From positions 1 to 12,173 of the forward strand of contig JABJIU010000016.1 in the NCBI GenBank assembly GCA_018661145.1: DNA of 12,173 nt, given 5' to 3'. The translations under genes were made by a program, and so were the position numbers. Position 1 is the stretch's first letter. Every line of letters begins with the position of its first letter. Source of the stretch: Pseudomonadota bacterium (GTDB lineage: Bacteria > Pseudomonadota > Gammaproteobacteria > Arenicellales > UBA868). The notes under the pieces were generated by a model. That model worked only from the letters and a program-made list of their open reading frames with translations, ran no database searches and was not told where the DNA came from. This document shows positions 1 to 6,523 of this stretch, piece after piece.

Positions 1-67
1 AGCAAAGGCCCGCCGCATTGAGGGCGTTGGCCACCTGCTCAACCTGCTGCTCCAGACGAATGGTCAA
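1..67 (-). CDS. Possible start of a gene running off the left edge (partial, unidentified)
   Basis: Just downstream of the SCO1 stop (75-77) the minus strand holds an open frame with a TTG start at 67-65, preceded by a weak purine stretch (TAGAGA) at a plausible ribosome-binding distance. The 22 visible codons read MTIRLEQQVEQVANALNAAG then Leu-Cys, an amphipathic helix-like sequence rich in Gln and Glu. The only ATG nearby (72-70) is followed at once by a stop. The fragment is too short to assign to a family. If real, it would be the next cistron of the copper operon, 7 bp after SCO1. Confidence 0.35.
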   Translation of the reverse strand, partial: MTIRLEQQVEQVANALNAAGLC

Positions 68-74
68 AGCATCT

Positions 75-674
75 CTATCCGGCAAGCACTGTGCGCACCG
101 CTTCGGCCATCTCCTCAACCGTCGCATCGTGCTTTAAAAGATCCCGGACCTTTCCTTTGGGACCGATGAGGTAGGTGGTGGCGGAATGATCGACGGTGTA
201 GCCCAACGCGGAACCTGCGTCTTCGACCTTCTGGTACAACACATAGTACTGCTTAGCTACGGCATCGACCGCCTGCGCTGACCCACTGGCCCCCGTAATC
301 TGTGGGTGAAAGAAGGCGGCGTACTCCGCCGTTCGTTGAGGCGTATCCCTTTCGGTATCGACACTGACGAAGAGCCCCGCTACCCGCTGTGCTTCCTTTT
401 CTGGTAACTGGCTGATGACGGCGCTGATCTTGGAAAGATCCATCGGGCACACATCCGGGCAGGTGGTATAGCCAAAAAAGAGCATTACCGCCCTGCCCCG
501 ATAGTCCTTCAGCGACACCGGGCCACCCGCCGAAGCCAGCGTGAAATCCCCGCCGAGGTGTTCATAGGGGTTGGCCGATTGGACACCGTGGTGATGCCAC
601 CACAAACCGGCACCCAGGCCGACCGCAGTAGCAACGATCATAGCTAGTACGGGCACATACCAGGATTTCAGCAT
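75..674 (-). CDS. SCO1/SenC family copper chaperone for cytochrome c oxidase
   Basis: This 199-residue protein is anchored in the inner membrane and faces the periplasm. SCO/SenC proteins bind copper and, with PCuAC, help build the CuA centre of cytochrome c oxidase; they have a thioredoxin-like fold. An N-terminal membrane segment (about residues 6-26) is followed by a His cluster (WWHHHG, 25-30). The copper ligands are present: C72 and C76 in TTCPDVCP, and H163 in TVDHSATTYLIGP. The family stretch VSVDTERDTPQ lies at about 103-113. Length is normal for bacterial SCO proteins. The ATG at 674 is the only sensible start, directly before the anchor. It lies 36 bp downstream of the PCuAC gene, so the two are probably cotranscribed. 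Family assignment is secure; the gene could be called scoI or senC, but I leave the symbol blank. Confidence 0.95.
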   Translation of the reverse strand: MLKSWYVPVLAMIVATAVGLGAGLWWHHHGVQSANPYEHLGGDFTLASAGGPVSLKDYRGRAVMLFFGYTTCPDVCPMDLSKISAVISQLPEKEAQRVAGLFVSVDTERDTPQRTAEYAAFFHPQITGASGSAQAVDAVAKQYYVLYQKVEDAGSALGYTVDHSATTYLIGPKGKVRDLLKHDATVEEMAEAVRTVLAG

Positions 675-710
675 GGTCTAATCTCCCGAAATAAACAGTA
701 GCGTGCCGGA

Positions 711-1172
711 TCAGTCGCCGTGATTGGCCTGATCATGCCCCCCTGGCGCCATCTGTACCGGCGCTTCGAAGGACAGGCGTTCGCCGTCGGCAAACTCCAG
801 TTCAATGGCGACCTTCTCACCCATCTCGAGACTGCGGGTCAGGCCAATCAGCATGATGTGAGAACCGCCGGGTTGCAGTACTACTTCACCGTGCCCAGGT
901 ATAACGATCGCATCCACTCGGCGCATTTTCATCATGCCGTCCTCCATGATGTGGTTGTGCAGTTCAACTGCAGCAGCTACATCAGAATATGCCGCGACAA
1001 CGGACCGCTCTTTTATACCGTGATTGTGCAGGATCATAAAGGCTGCGCTCACGCTCTGGCCGGGCGGCACCATCCGGACCATTGGCGCGTGGATACCGAA
1101 AGTACCAGCCCATGCCGGTCCGCCTGCCATGTAGATCACCATGGCGAGAAGCATAGAAACTGTTTTTGTCAT
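711..1172 (-). CDS. Periplasmic copper chaperone, PCuAC (DUF461) family
   Basis: This 153-residue secreted protein captures periplasmic Cu(I) and passes it on, in characterised systems to the CuA site of cytochrome oxidase or to SCO1. Residues 1-22 form a Sec signal peptide ending AWA. The family copper site matches exactly: H72-X10-M83-X21-H105-X-M107, with the flanking motifs GMMKMRRVD and LQPGGSHIMLIGL. The C-terminus (GGHDQANHGD) adds further His residues. I placed the start at ATG 1172 rather than at the far upstream start of a longer open frame. The shorter form begins with a clean signal peptide and has a good Shine-Dalgarno, GGGAGA, about 6 nt upstream. It sits between the DUF2946-like gene and SCO1 on the same strand. 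Confidence is high. Confidence 0.95.
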   Translation of the reverse strand: MTKTVSMLLAMVIYMAGGPAWAGTFGIHAPMVRMVPPGQSVSAAFMILHNHGIKERSVVAAYSDVAAAVELHNHIMEDGMMKMRRVDAIVIPGHGEVVLQPGGSHIMLIGLTRSLEMGEKVAIELEFADGERLSFEAPVQMAPGGHDQANHGD

Positions 1173-1252
1173 GTTGGTCTCCCAGTTCAGTTGGACGGCG
1201 ATCGCTGGCCTGACAGCCGGCACTGGCCCATGGCCCCTTTTGGGGATAACAA

Positions 1253-1642
1253 CTACGGGTTGAGGTTCGCCGCTAACGGCGGTGCCCGTGCCGGGAAAGC
1301 AGGCCCTGCTGCCGAGATAAGATGCAAAAGTACTGATTGGGCGCTCCCAAGCGCGGGCGGGAAGGGTGACGGCACGAAGGTGTCTGTACCGGCAAAAGAG
1401 GCAGCCGCTGGAGGCGTTGAGACACAATCGGGACAGGCCCAGCCCACGACCTCTGGGGCGCCCGGTGCGTCGTCCGGGCGGGGCAACACCACCTTGATCT
1501 GATGTGTACCCTGCAGCGTACAGACCGTCATCCACTGCACTGGACCAGGGTGGTTCATGGCAAAAAGTCCTGACAATGGCTGCACCGCCAGGAACAAAGC
1601 GGCCAGCCACGGCATCGCCCGATTGATCTGTCCAGACTTCAC
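1253..1642 (-). CDS. DUF2946-like small exported protein of the copper cassette
   Basis: From the GTG at 1642 this is a 129-residue protein. It has a hydrophobic N-terminal segment (about 11-28), then the cysteines C41 (TVCTLQG), C70 and C73 (WACPDCV), a Pro/Ala-rich middle and a C-terminal RAPP motif (119-122). A single Cys after the membrane segment, a CxxC pair and the terminal R-[AG]-PP are typical of DUF2946 proteins, which often lie beside PCuAC and TonB-dependent copper genes. The biochemical role is unknown; metal binding through the CxxC is inference. The start is uncertain. The frame stays open up to a GTG at 1708, but that version would span a terminator-like hairpin (1670-1689), and the ATG at 1615 begins directly at the hydrophobic segment. 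It ends 80 bp before the PCuAC gene. Confidence 0.65.
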   Translation of the reverse strand: MKSGQINRAMPWLAALFLAVQPLSGLFAMNHPGPVQWMTVCTLQGTHQIKVVLPRPDDAPGAPEVVGWACPDCVSTPPAAASFAGTDTFVPSPFPPALGSAQSVLLHLISAAGPAFPARAPPLAANLNP

Positions 1643-1669
1643 GGGCCGAAGTGTACCCGCCTTGCCTGG

Positions 1670-1689
1670 AAAAAGGGGTTGTGATCCCC
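1670..1689 (-). terminator. Weak terminator-like hairpin after the nuclease gene
   Basis: Read on the minus strand this is GGGG, a 7-nt loop, CCCC, then TTTTT, lying about 40 nt after the nuclease stop codon. The stem has only 4 bp, so it is a marginal intrinsic terminator. It is suggestive because it separates the rpmE/nuclease genes from the copper cassette. Confidence 0.3.
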
Positions 1690-1729
1690 GGCTGTCGCTC
1701 TCAGACACCTGATGCAGATCAGGGACTTG

Positions 1730-2476
1730 TCAATCATCGTTGCACAGCCGCTGCGGATCGATACCACAACGTTCGAGCATAAAAGGATGGTTGATCACCA
1801 GAGTCGCTCTAGTCTTCTTTTTGGAAAACCACCCGCGAACCGCGATCTTCGTCTTATCCAGTGCGCCGGGGGAGTAATTAAATCCGGACTCCCAGACAGT
1901 TCGGCGAACGAGAATAACAAGATCTTTTTCAACTGAAAAAGCGAACCATTTTTCTCCTATATCGATGCGCGAAAGCCGGGCCCGTATAAACTGGTAGCCG
2001 CCGCGGACCTTGTCCGCCGCCGCCGGCACATAGTATTCCACCGCCCAGATACCGCGCCCTGCACGGTGTGCTGCCTGCTCGGCCTGGATAAATTGGTCGA
2101 GATAGCGGTCGTTAGGAGCGATGGCCACTGCGCTTGCCAGTCCTTTGCGAAGCAAGGCTTCCTGTACGCTCACCCCGTCGGTTCGAAAAAGGTAGGCCAG
2201 AGTCCTGCCATATCGATCAAGCCGCTGTGGCGCATCCTCGATCAGTACCTGCCGGTCGGCAAGTTGCGTCGCAAGGACCTCATGTGCCTCAAACGCCAGG
2301 GGTTCTGCCGGTCGGCTGTCTGTGGCCATCTCGGGTGTGTTGATTCCCGCGAGACGGATCGTCTCACCGGAATCCAGAATCAGAGTATCCCCATCGACGA
2401 ACTTGGCCACCTCACCGCGACGCCATTCGGCTTCGGCAACGGTGTGCAGAGCGACAAAAAGAAAAAGGCACCACAA
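1730..2476 (-). CDS. Secreted SNase-like (thermonuclease family) nuclease with C-terminal OB-like extension
   Basis: This 248-residue protein belongs to the staphylococcal-nuclease-like family, Ca-dependent nucleases that cleave DNA or RNA. A hydrophobic leader (residues 1-16, ending AEA) suggests export. The SNase domain covers about 20-145: VDGDT (27-31, metal-binding Asp residues), R41 in IRLAGINTPE (active-site Arg; E49 is the general-base Glu), and DRYGR (87-91, second active-site Arg). The Asp that binds calcium in S. aureus nuclease (D40) is Asn46 here. A beta-rich domain of roughly 90 residues follows, with RGWF and INHP motifs, like the second domain of other proteobacterial homologues. 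The start is a TTG at 2476 with only a weak upstream GGGA. No ATG, GTG or TTG occurs farther upstream in frame before the rpmE end, so some N-terminal uncertainty remains. The gap to rpmE is 71 bp. Confidence 0.88.
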   Translation of the reverse strand: MWCLFLFVALHTVAEAEWRRGEVAKFVDGDTLILDSGETIRLAGINTPEMATDSRPAEPLAFEAHEVLATQLADRQVLIEDAPQRLDRYGRTLAYLFRTDGVSVQEALLRKGLASAVAIAPNDRYLDQFIQAEQAAHRAGRGIWAVEYYVPAAADKVRGGYQFIRARLSRIDIGEKWFAFSVEKDLVILVRRTVWESGFNYSPGALDKTKIAVRGWFSKKKTRATLVINHPFMLERCGIDPQRLCNDD

Positions 2477-2547
2477 CAGCGAGAAAATCCCGCAGGGTTG
2501 GCGTTCAAAGACGGTAAGGTACCAGGTTGCCCTGGCGGGGCTGGAGG

Positions 2548-2754
2548 TCAGGCCGAACGGCCGTACTTTTTTTGGAACTTGCCAACGCGCCCGGCAGTAT
2601 CGACGATCTTCTGCTGACCCGTGTAAAAGGGATGGCAGGCCGAACAGATTTCAACATGCAGTTCCTCACCCAGCGTGGATCGGGTCTCAAAACTGTTGCC
2701 GCAGGCACAGACCACCTTGATGGTGTCGTAGGATGGATGAATTTCTGACTTCAT
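2548..2754 (-). CDS. rpmE: 50S ribosomal protein bL31 (zinc-binding C+ type)
   Basis: This 68-residue large-subunit protein helps bridge the two ribosomal subunits. The N-terminus MKSEIHPSYDTI is typical of bL31. Four cysteines form the zinc-binding set: C16 and C18 (VVCACGN), C37 and C40 (EICSACHPFYTG). This is therefore the zinc-containing paralogue rather than the zinc-free YkgM type. Length is normal. It lies 85 bp downstream of rho on the same strand, a gene order found in gammaproteobacteria. The ATG at 2754 is fixed by the family N-terminus, yet no Shine-Dalgarno is visible before it (the upstream bases read CCCCCACGGTTTTTGTT), which hints at leader-dependent control. Confidence 0.97.
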   Translation of the reverse strand: MKSEIHPSYDTIKVVCACGNSFETRSTLGEELHVEICSACHPFYTGQQKIVDTAGRVGKFQKKYGRSA

Positions 2755-2842
2755 AACAAAAACCGTGGGGGTTGCAGCATGCGCGGTCCGCGGGGGGACG
2801 AGATCATAGGCGAAACCGTCCCGGGCCGCAAGTTCGCGGCTA
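2755..2842 (-). promoter_or_regulatory. Structured rho-rpmE intercistronic leader, candidate bL31 autoregulatory element
   Basis: The minus-strand RNA between the rho stop and the rpmE ATG can form two hairpins. One is a 5-bp GCCGC/GCGGC stem (2836-2840 with 2825-2829, 6-nt loop) abutting the rho stop codon. The other is a 6-bp GGGACG/CGTCCC stem (2817-2822 with 2795-2800, 16-nt loop). A C-rich segment ending in a short T run then leads straight to the ATG without a Shine-Dalgarno. Autogenous control of rpmE by bL31 is known in E. coli, and L31 leader RNAs have been described in several bacterial groups. That this region is such a leader is inference. Confidence 0.4.
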
Positions 2843-4102
2843 GCGGTTCATGGATTTAAAGAATTCGGCGTTGCTCTTGGTTGCCCGCAGTTTGTCCAAC
2901 ATGAATTCGGCCGCATCGATGTCGTCCATCGGGTGCAAAAGTTTTCGCAGCAGCCAGATCTTCTGCAGTTCCGCGGGGTCGGTCAGCAGTTCCTCACGCC
3001 GGGTTCCGGAGCGACTGATCACGATAGAAGGGTACACCCGTTTGTCCGCGATCCGGCGATCCAGGTGTATCTCCATGTTGCCCGTGCCCTTGAACTCCTC
3101 ATAGATCACTTCGTCCATCTTCGAGCCGGTATCAATGAGGGCCGTCGCGAGAATCGTCAGACTGCCGCCCTCCTCAATGTTGCGTGCAGCGCCGAAAAAG
3201 CGCTTGGGCTTTTGCAGAGCATTAGCGTCGACACCACCGGTCAGGACCTTGCCCGACGCCGGCTGCACCGTGTTGTAGGCACGCGCCAGACGGGTGATGG
3301 AGTCCAGCAAAATCACCACATTCTTCTTGTGCTCGACAAGACGTTTGGCCTTCTCGATCACCATCTCGGCCACCTGCACATGGCGACTCGCCGGTTCGTC
3401 GAACGTTGAGGAGACGACCTCACCGCGGACGGTGCGCTTCATTTCCGTCACTTCTTCCGGACGCTCATCAATCAGCAGAACAATCAACTCGCAGTCGGGC
3501 TCGGATGCAGTAATCGCGTGCGCGATCTGCTGCAACATCACGGTCTTGCCGGTCTTCGGTGCAGAAACCAGCAGCCCGCGCTGGCCTTTGCCTATCGGTG
3601 AAACGATGTCGATAGTCCGTCCTGTCAGGTCTTCAGAAGACCCGTTTCCCTGTTCAAGTCGGATACGCTCATCCGGGTGTAGGGGAGTAAGGTTTTCAAA
3701 GAGAATTTTTTTCTTGGCTTCCTCGGGAGGCTGGTAGTTGATGGTCTCAACTTTCAGCAGTGCGAAGTAGCGTTCGGAATCCTTTGGCGGACGCACCAGG
3801 CCGGCTATGGTATCGCCGGTTCTGAGTCCAAAACGGCGGATCTGACTGGGAGATACATAAACATCGTCGGGGCCGGCGAGATAGGAACTGCTCGCCGAGC
3901 GCAGGAAGCCAAAGCCGTCCTGCAGGATCTCGACGACCCCTGCCCCCTTGATCTTCTCGCCGCGCTTCGCCTGAGACTTCAGGATGGCGAAAATCTGATC
4001 CTGCTTACGCAGGCGGGTGACATTGTCTAACTTGAGCGATCGGGCGAACTCTGCAAGTTCAGTAGGGGTTTTCTCTTTTAGTTCTGAAAGGCTCAGGGAC
4101 AT
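2840..4102 (-). CDS. rho: Transcription termination factor Rho
   Basis: This 420-residue hexameric RNA-dependent ATPase ends transcription at rut-containing RNAs (E. coli Rho has 419 residues). The N-terminal Rho domain is followed by an RNA-binding cold-shock fold with RNP1 GFGFLRS at about 63-69. The ATPase core has Walker A APKTGKT (181-187), Walker B VLLIDERPEE and the Q- and R-loop region PASGKVLTGGVDANALQKPK. The C-terminal ALIDTGSKMDEVIYEEFKGT block is near-identical to the family. I chose the ATG at 4102 because the protein then begins MSLSLSELKEKTPTEL, which aligns with the E. coli N-terminus. The frame is open 24 codons farther up (ATG 4174), but that extension is Pro-rich and unlike Rho. 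trxA is 218 bp upstream and rpmE follows. Confidence 0.98.
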   Translation of the reverse strand: MSLSLSELKEKTPTELAEFARSLKLDNVTRLRKQDQIFAILKSQAKRGEKIKGAGVVEILQDGFGFLRSASSSYLAGPDDVYVSPSQIRRFGLRTGDTIAGLVRPPKDSERYFALLKVETINYQPPEEAKKKILFENLTPLHPDERIRLEQGNGSSEDLTGRTIDIVSPIGKGQRGLLVSAPKTGKTVMLQQIAHAITASEPDCELIVLLIDERPEEVTEMKRTVRGEVVSSTFDEPASRHVQVAEMVIEKAKRLVEHKKNVVILLDSITRLARAYNTVQPASGKVLTGGVDANALQKPKRFFGAARNIEEGGSLTILATALIDTGSKMDEVIYEEFKGTGNMEIHLDRRIADKRVYPSIVISRSGTRREELLTDPAELQKIWLLRKLLHPMDDIDAAEFMLDKLRATKSNAEFFKSMNR

Positions 4103-4320
4103 GGCGGTACAGGCCTCGGTAAGGGGTAGGAATGGGAACCCGGTTGGCCGCGTGACCATGGGGTCTTCCGGCATGCAGGGTTAGGGGTTGATGAATTCTA
4201 GTGGTGGGGTGGGCAAGCGGCCCTAAGTTAACTGAGTTTGTGGTTATGGGGTCGACGGGCGCCTGCTCGGTATCGGCACCCGCTAGAGTTTTCGCTGATC
4301 GGTGTGTACTGACTTGGGTC
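4103..4320 (-). promoter_or_regulatory. rho leader with a C-rich, G-poor rut-like segment
   Basis: This is the trxA-rho gap. On the transcribed RNA (minus strand) positions 4250 to 4171 contain 33 C and 9 G in 80 nt, with many pyrimidine-C dinucleotides, for example GCCCACCCCACCAC and CATCAACCCCTAACCC. Such a bubble is how Rho-utilisation sites look, and E. coli rho is known to be regulated by attenuation in its own leader. I see no intrinsic terminator after trxA and no convincing promoter motif here, so read-through from trxA may supply rho mRNA. Confidence 0.5.
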
Positions 4321-4647
4321 TCAGATATTCTCATCCAGGAAAGCGGTTAACTGGGCTTTGGAGACGGCGCCGACTTTGGTTGCCTCTACCTCGCCGTTTT
4401 TAAACAGCATCAGCGTAGGGATGCCCCGGATTCCGTACTTGGGTGGTGTTGCCGGGTTTTCGTCGATGTTAAGTTTGGCGACGCGGATCCTATCAGCGTA
4501 TTCGCTGGCCACCTCGGCGAGCACGGGGGCAATCATCTTGCACGGACCACACCACTCGGCCCAGTAATCAATCAATACCGGCTTCTCTGACTGCAGAACT
4601 TCCTGCTCAAAAGAATCATCGCTAACGTGAATAATGTTATCGGACAT
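4321..4647 (-). CDS. trxA: Thioredoxin 1
   Basis: This 108-residue cytoplasmic disulfide reductant accepts electrons from thioredoxin reductase and reduces ribonucleotide reductase, PAPS reductase and many other proteins. The active site WCGPC lies at residues 32-36 within AEWCGPCKMIAPVL. The cis-proline region GIRGIPTLMLFKNGE and the start MSDNIIHVSDDSF are nearly the E. coli sequence. I use ATG 4647, which matches the E. coli N-terminus. A TTG two codons upstream (4653) sits closer to the AAGGAA ribosome-binding site (5 nt versus about 10 nt) and would add only Met-Lys. It is the first gene of the minus-strand trxA-rho-rpmE block and is divergent from rhlB, as in E. coli. Confidence 0.97.
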   Translation of the reverse strand: MSDNIIHVSDDSFEQEVLQSEKPVLIDYWAEWCGPCKMIAPVLAEVASEYADRIRVAKLNIDENPATPPKYGIRGIPTLMLFKNGEVEATKVGAVSKAQLTAFLDENI

Positions 4648-4739
4648 TTTCAAAAAATTCCTTTTTTCTTAATATCGCTCCGTCACCAATGCGACAGAAG
4701 AAGAGCAAATAAGGTATGGGGCGCGGTGATCGGGGGGTG

Positions 4740-4748
4740 TGATATACT
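4740..4748 (+). promoter_or_regulatory. Extended -10 promoter candidate for rhlB
   Basis: TGATATACT is a TGn extended -10 element with a 5-of-6 match to TATAAT. No -35 hexamer is evident 17 bp upstream (the bases are GC-rich), which is tolerated at extended -10 promoters. Transcription would start near 4755 and run toward rhlB. Confidence 0.45.
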
Positions 4749-4765
4749 GCTTTCCCGCTTTCCGC

Positions 4766-4790
4766 AAGGGTGAAATTGTACCGCACCCTT
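4766..4790. repeat. Inverted repeat just downstream of the rhlB promoter candidate
   Basis: AAGGGTG (4766-4772) and CACCCTT (4784-4790) form a perfect 7-bp inverted repeat with an 11-bp spacer. There is no T-run on either side, so it is not an intrinsic terminator. Starting about 10 nt after the predicted transcription start, it could be an operator or a 5'-end hairpin protecting the mRNA. Confidence 0.45.
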
Positions 4791-4976
4791 CCGTGAACGG
4801 CACAACACCTCTAAACGATTCGTTAGTTTTACCAGATTTTCGCATCAGGAATCAAGAACCCATTTTCCCGACGTTTCTGACAGTTTCATGATACCGGTCA
4901 AACCGGGCCTGTCGGAGCAACAGCGGATGTGGGCGGAATATACCCAAAACACGCTGATCACGGATTCCTGATTGCT

Positions 4977-4995
4977 GGCATCCGTCCAAGATGCC
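4977..4995 (+). repeat. Hairpin in the rhlB leader near the start codon
   Basis: GGCATC (4977-4982) and GATGCC (4990-4995) form a 6-bp stem with a 7-nt loop, 23 nt ahead of the rhlB ATG. The ribosome-binding region between it and the ATG is only weakly purine-rich (AAAAAGAA). A role in translation control is possible but unproven. Confidence 0.35.
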
Positions 4996-5018
4996 TGTAA
5001 CCTACCAAAAAGAACAAC

Positions 5019-6503
5019 ATGGAAGACACTAGCTACCTCACCGAAACCCGATTTACCGACTTTTCCCTGGAACCTCAGTTGTTTGCAGGGCTCAACGACG
5101 CCGGCTTCGAATACTGTACCAAAATCCAGGCAGAGGCTCTGCCACCGGCGCTCGCTGGCAAAGACGTCGCAGGCCAGGCCCAGACGGGAACCGGCAAAAC
5201 AGCGGCGTTTTTGCTCGCAATTTTCAATCATCTGCTCACCCATCCACAGTCCACGGCCGCTGGCGAAGTGAGCCCACGTGCTGTCGTGCTGGCGCCAACC
5301 CGGGAACTCGCTATCCAAATTCATCGTGATGCCCAGACGCTTGGCAAAGCTACCGAATTGAAACTGAACCTTGTTTACGGAGGCACCGGTTACCACGAAC
5401 AGCGCGAAAGCTTGGCTGGCGGCGTTGACGTGCTGATTGGCACCCCGGGACGCCTGATTGATTACTACAAGCAGCAGGTCTTCGACCTTAAAGCCGTGCA
5501 GGTCGTCGTGCTGGATGAAGCGGACCGTATGTTTGACCTGGGATTCATCAAGGATATCCGCTTCATCCTGAGAAGAATGCCGCCCCCAAAAGAACGCCTC
5601 AATTTACTGTTCTCGGCCACGCTTTCACATCGTGTTCACGAGCTTGGCTACGAGCACATGAACGATCCCGAAGAGATCAAGATTGACTCAGAGACCGTGG
5701 TCGCAGACCACTTGCTGGAAGAAGTCTATTACCCTGCCAACAGCGAAAAGCTGCCACTGCTCCTTGGCCTGATGCGCCAAACCGACGGCGAGCGTGTACT
5801 GGTCTTCGCAAATATGCGGGTAACCTGCGACCGACTCGGACGGTTTCTGAAACAACAGGGTTATTCGGCCGGCGTACTTTCCGGCGACGTGCCCCAGAAA
5901 AAACGCGAGCAACTTCTGAAAGGATTCACGGAGGGCAAGTGCCGGGTGCTCGTCGCGACGGATGTTGCGGCACGGGGCCTGCACATCCCGAGCGTCAGTC
6001 ACGTATTCAATTACGATCTGCCACAGGATGCGGAGGACTATGTGCACCGGATTGGTCGAACTGCGCGCGCCGGGGCCAGCGGTCACGCCATCAGTTTCGC
6101 CTGCGAGGACCATGCTTTCTCGCTGATGGATATCGAGCAATACATCGGCCATCCACTTACCCGCCAAGAAATATCCGAAGGGACACTGGAGGCACCGCTT
6201 CCCGGTGCCCAGACTGACGGGCGAAAACCTAACGTCCGTGGAGAGCGAAAAGGAACCAGTAAAGACAAGCAGCGTCGACCCGAGCGTTCAGTCAGACCAA
6301 CAAAGGAGGCTGCTTCGGTAAAACCTGCTGAACCGAAACCGGTTTTAGACACTGCCGCTACAGACACCTCCGAATCGTTGACACCGACAGCTCCTGCCAA
6401 TCCAGCGCCCGAAAAGACGCCGGTCGTTTCACAGCCAGTGCAAACCATCCAGCCGCCGCGTCAGCGGCTGCGGCCCAAGGTGGAGATTCCTGCCGTCGGC
6501 TGA
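5019..6503 (+). CDS. rhlB: ATP-dependent RNA helicase RhlB with extended C-terminal tail
   Basis: This 494-residue DEAD-box helicase unwinds structured RNA and in E. coli works with RNase E in the degradosome. Motifs in order: Q motif with Q37, I AQTGTGKT (54-61), Ia APTRELA (92-98), TPGR (142-145), II DEAD (166-169), III SAT (199-201), ARGLHIP (318-324) and VI HRIGRTAR (343-350). The N-terminus (LTETRFTDFSLEPQ) and blocks such as MFDLGFIKDI mark it as RhlB rather than RhlE, SrmB or DeaD. The start is fixed by an in-frame TAA at 4998-5000. From about residue 390 comes a tail of roughly 105 residues, first basic (Lys/Arg-rich) and then Pro/Ala/Thr-rich, longer than in E. coli RhlB (421 residues). 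The divergent trxA-rho neighbours support the name. The next gene follows within about 20 bp. Confidence 0.96.
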   Translation: MEDTSYLTETRFTDFSLEPQLFAGLNDAGFEYCTKIQAEALPPALAGKDVAGQAQTGTGKTAAFLLAIFNHLLTHPQSTAAGEVSPRAVVLAPTRELAIQIHRDAQTLGKATELKLNLVYGGTGYHEQRESLAGGVDVLIGTPGRLIDYYKQQVFDLKAVQVVVLDEADRMFDLGFIKDIRFILRRMPPPKERLNLLFSATLSHRVHELGYEHMNDPEEIKIDSETVVADHLLEEVYYPANSEKLPLLLGLMRQTDGERVLVFANMRVTCDRLGRFLKQQGYSAGVLSGDVPQKKREQLLKGFTEGKCRVLVATDVAARGLHIPSVSHVFNYDLPQDAEDYVHRIGRTARAGASGHAISFACEDHAFSLMDIEQYIGHPLTRQEISEGTLEAPLPGAQTDGRKPNVRGERKGTSKDKQRRPERSVRPTKEAASVKPAEPKPVLDTAATDTSESLTPTAPANPAPEKTPVVSQPVQTIQPPRQRLRPKVEIPAVG

Positions 6504-6523
6504 ACGATCAGCCTATCGCGTTT

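Larger units (their letters stand above)
4648..5018. other. Divergent trxA/rhlB intergenic region
   Basis: This 371-bp gap has no credible coding sequence. The trxA side carries an A/T-rich ribosome-binding stretch (AAAAAAGGAATTTTTT on the minus strand). The rhlB side carries an extended -10 match and two inverted repeats, listed separately. I could not assign a promoter to trxA with confidence. The span from the predicted rhlB transcription start to its ATG would be an unusually long leader of about 260 nt. Confidence 0.7.

Noticed and set aside
720..1502. Long plus-strand open frame over the copper genes
   Set aside because: It is antisense to two well-supported genes, and its translation is odd in composition with no recognisable motif.
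711..1610. A 299-residue version of the PCuAC protein with a long N-terminal extension
   Set aside because: The extension has no family character, overlaps the DUF2946-like gene, and hides a clean signal peptide and Shine-Dalgarno at 1172.
2330..2341. Asn in place of the calcium-binding Asp40 in the SNase-like nuclease
   Set aside because: The form LAGINTPE is one I recognise from other bacterial SNase-like proteins and the catalytic Arg and Glu residues remain, so loss of activity is not implied.
4100..4174. N-terminal extension of Rho from ATG 4174
   Set aside because: The extra 24 residues are Pro-rich and do not align with Rho; the ATG at 4102 gives the expected 420 residues.
4059..4334. 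91-codon frame across the trxA-rho gap, a possible RhoL-like leader peptide
   Set aside because: It overlaps both the trxA end and the rho start, has no ribosome-binding site I can see, and does not resemble the short E. coli rho leader peptide.
4845..5396. Minus-strand 183-codon frame across the rhlB start
   Set aside because: It is antisense to conserved helicase codons, with no motif and no conserved neighbour logic.
6045..6068. HRIGRTAR in RhlB instead of HRIGRTGR
   Set aside because: Gly to Ala at this motif VI position is a mild change that leaves the catalytic Arg residues in place, so it does not suggest an inactive helicase.
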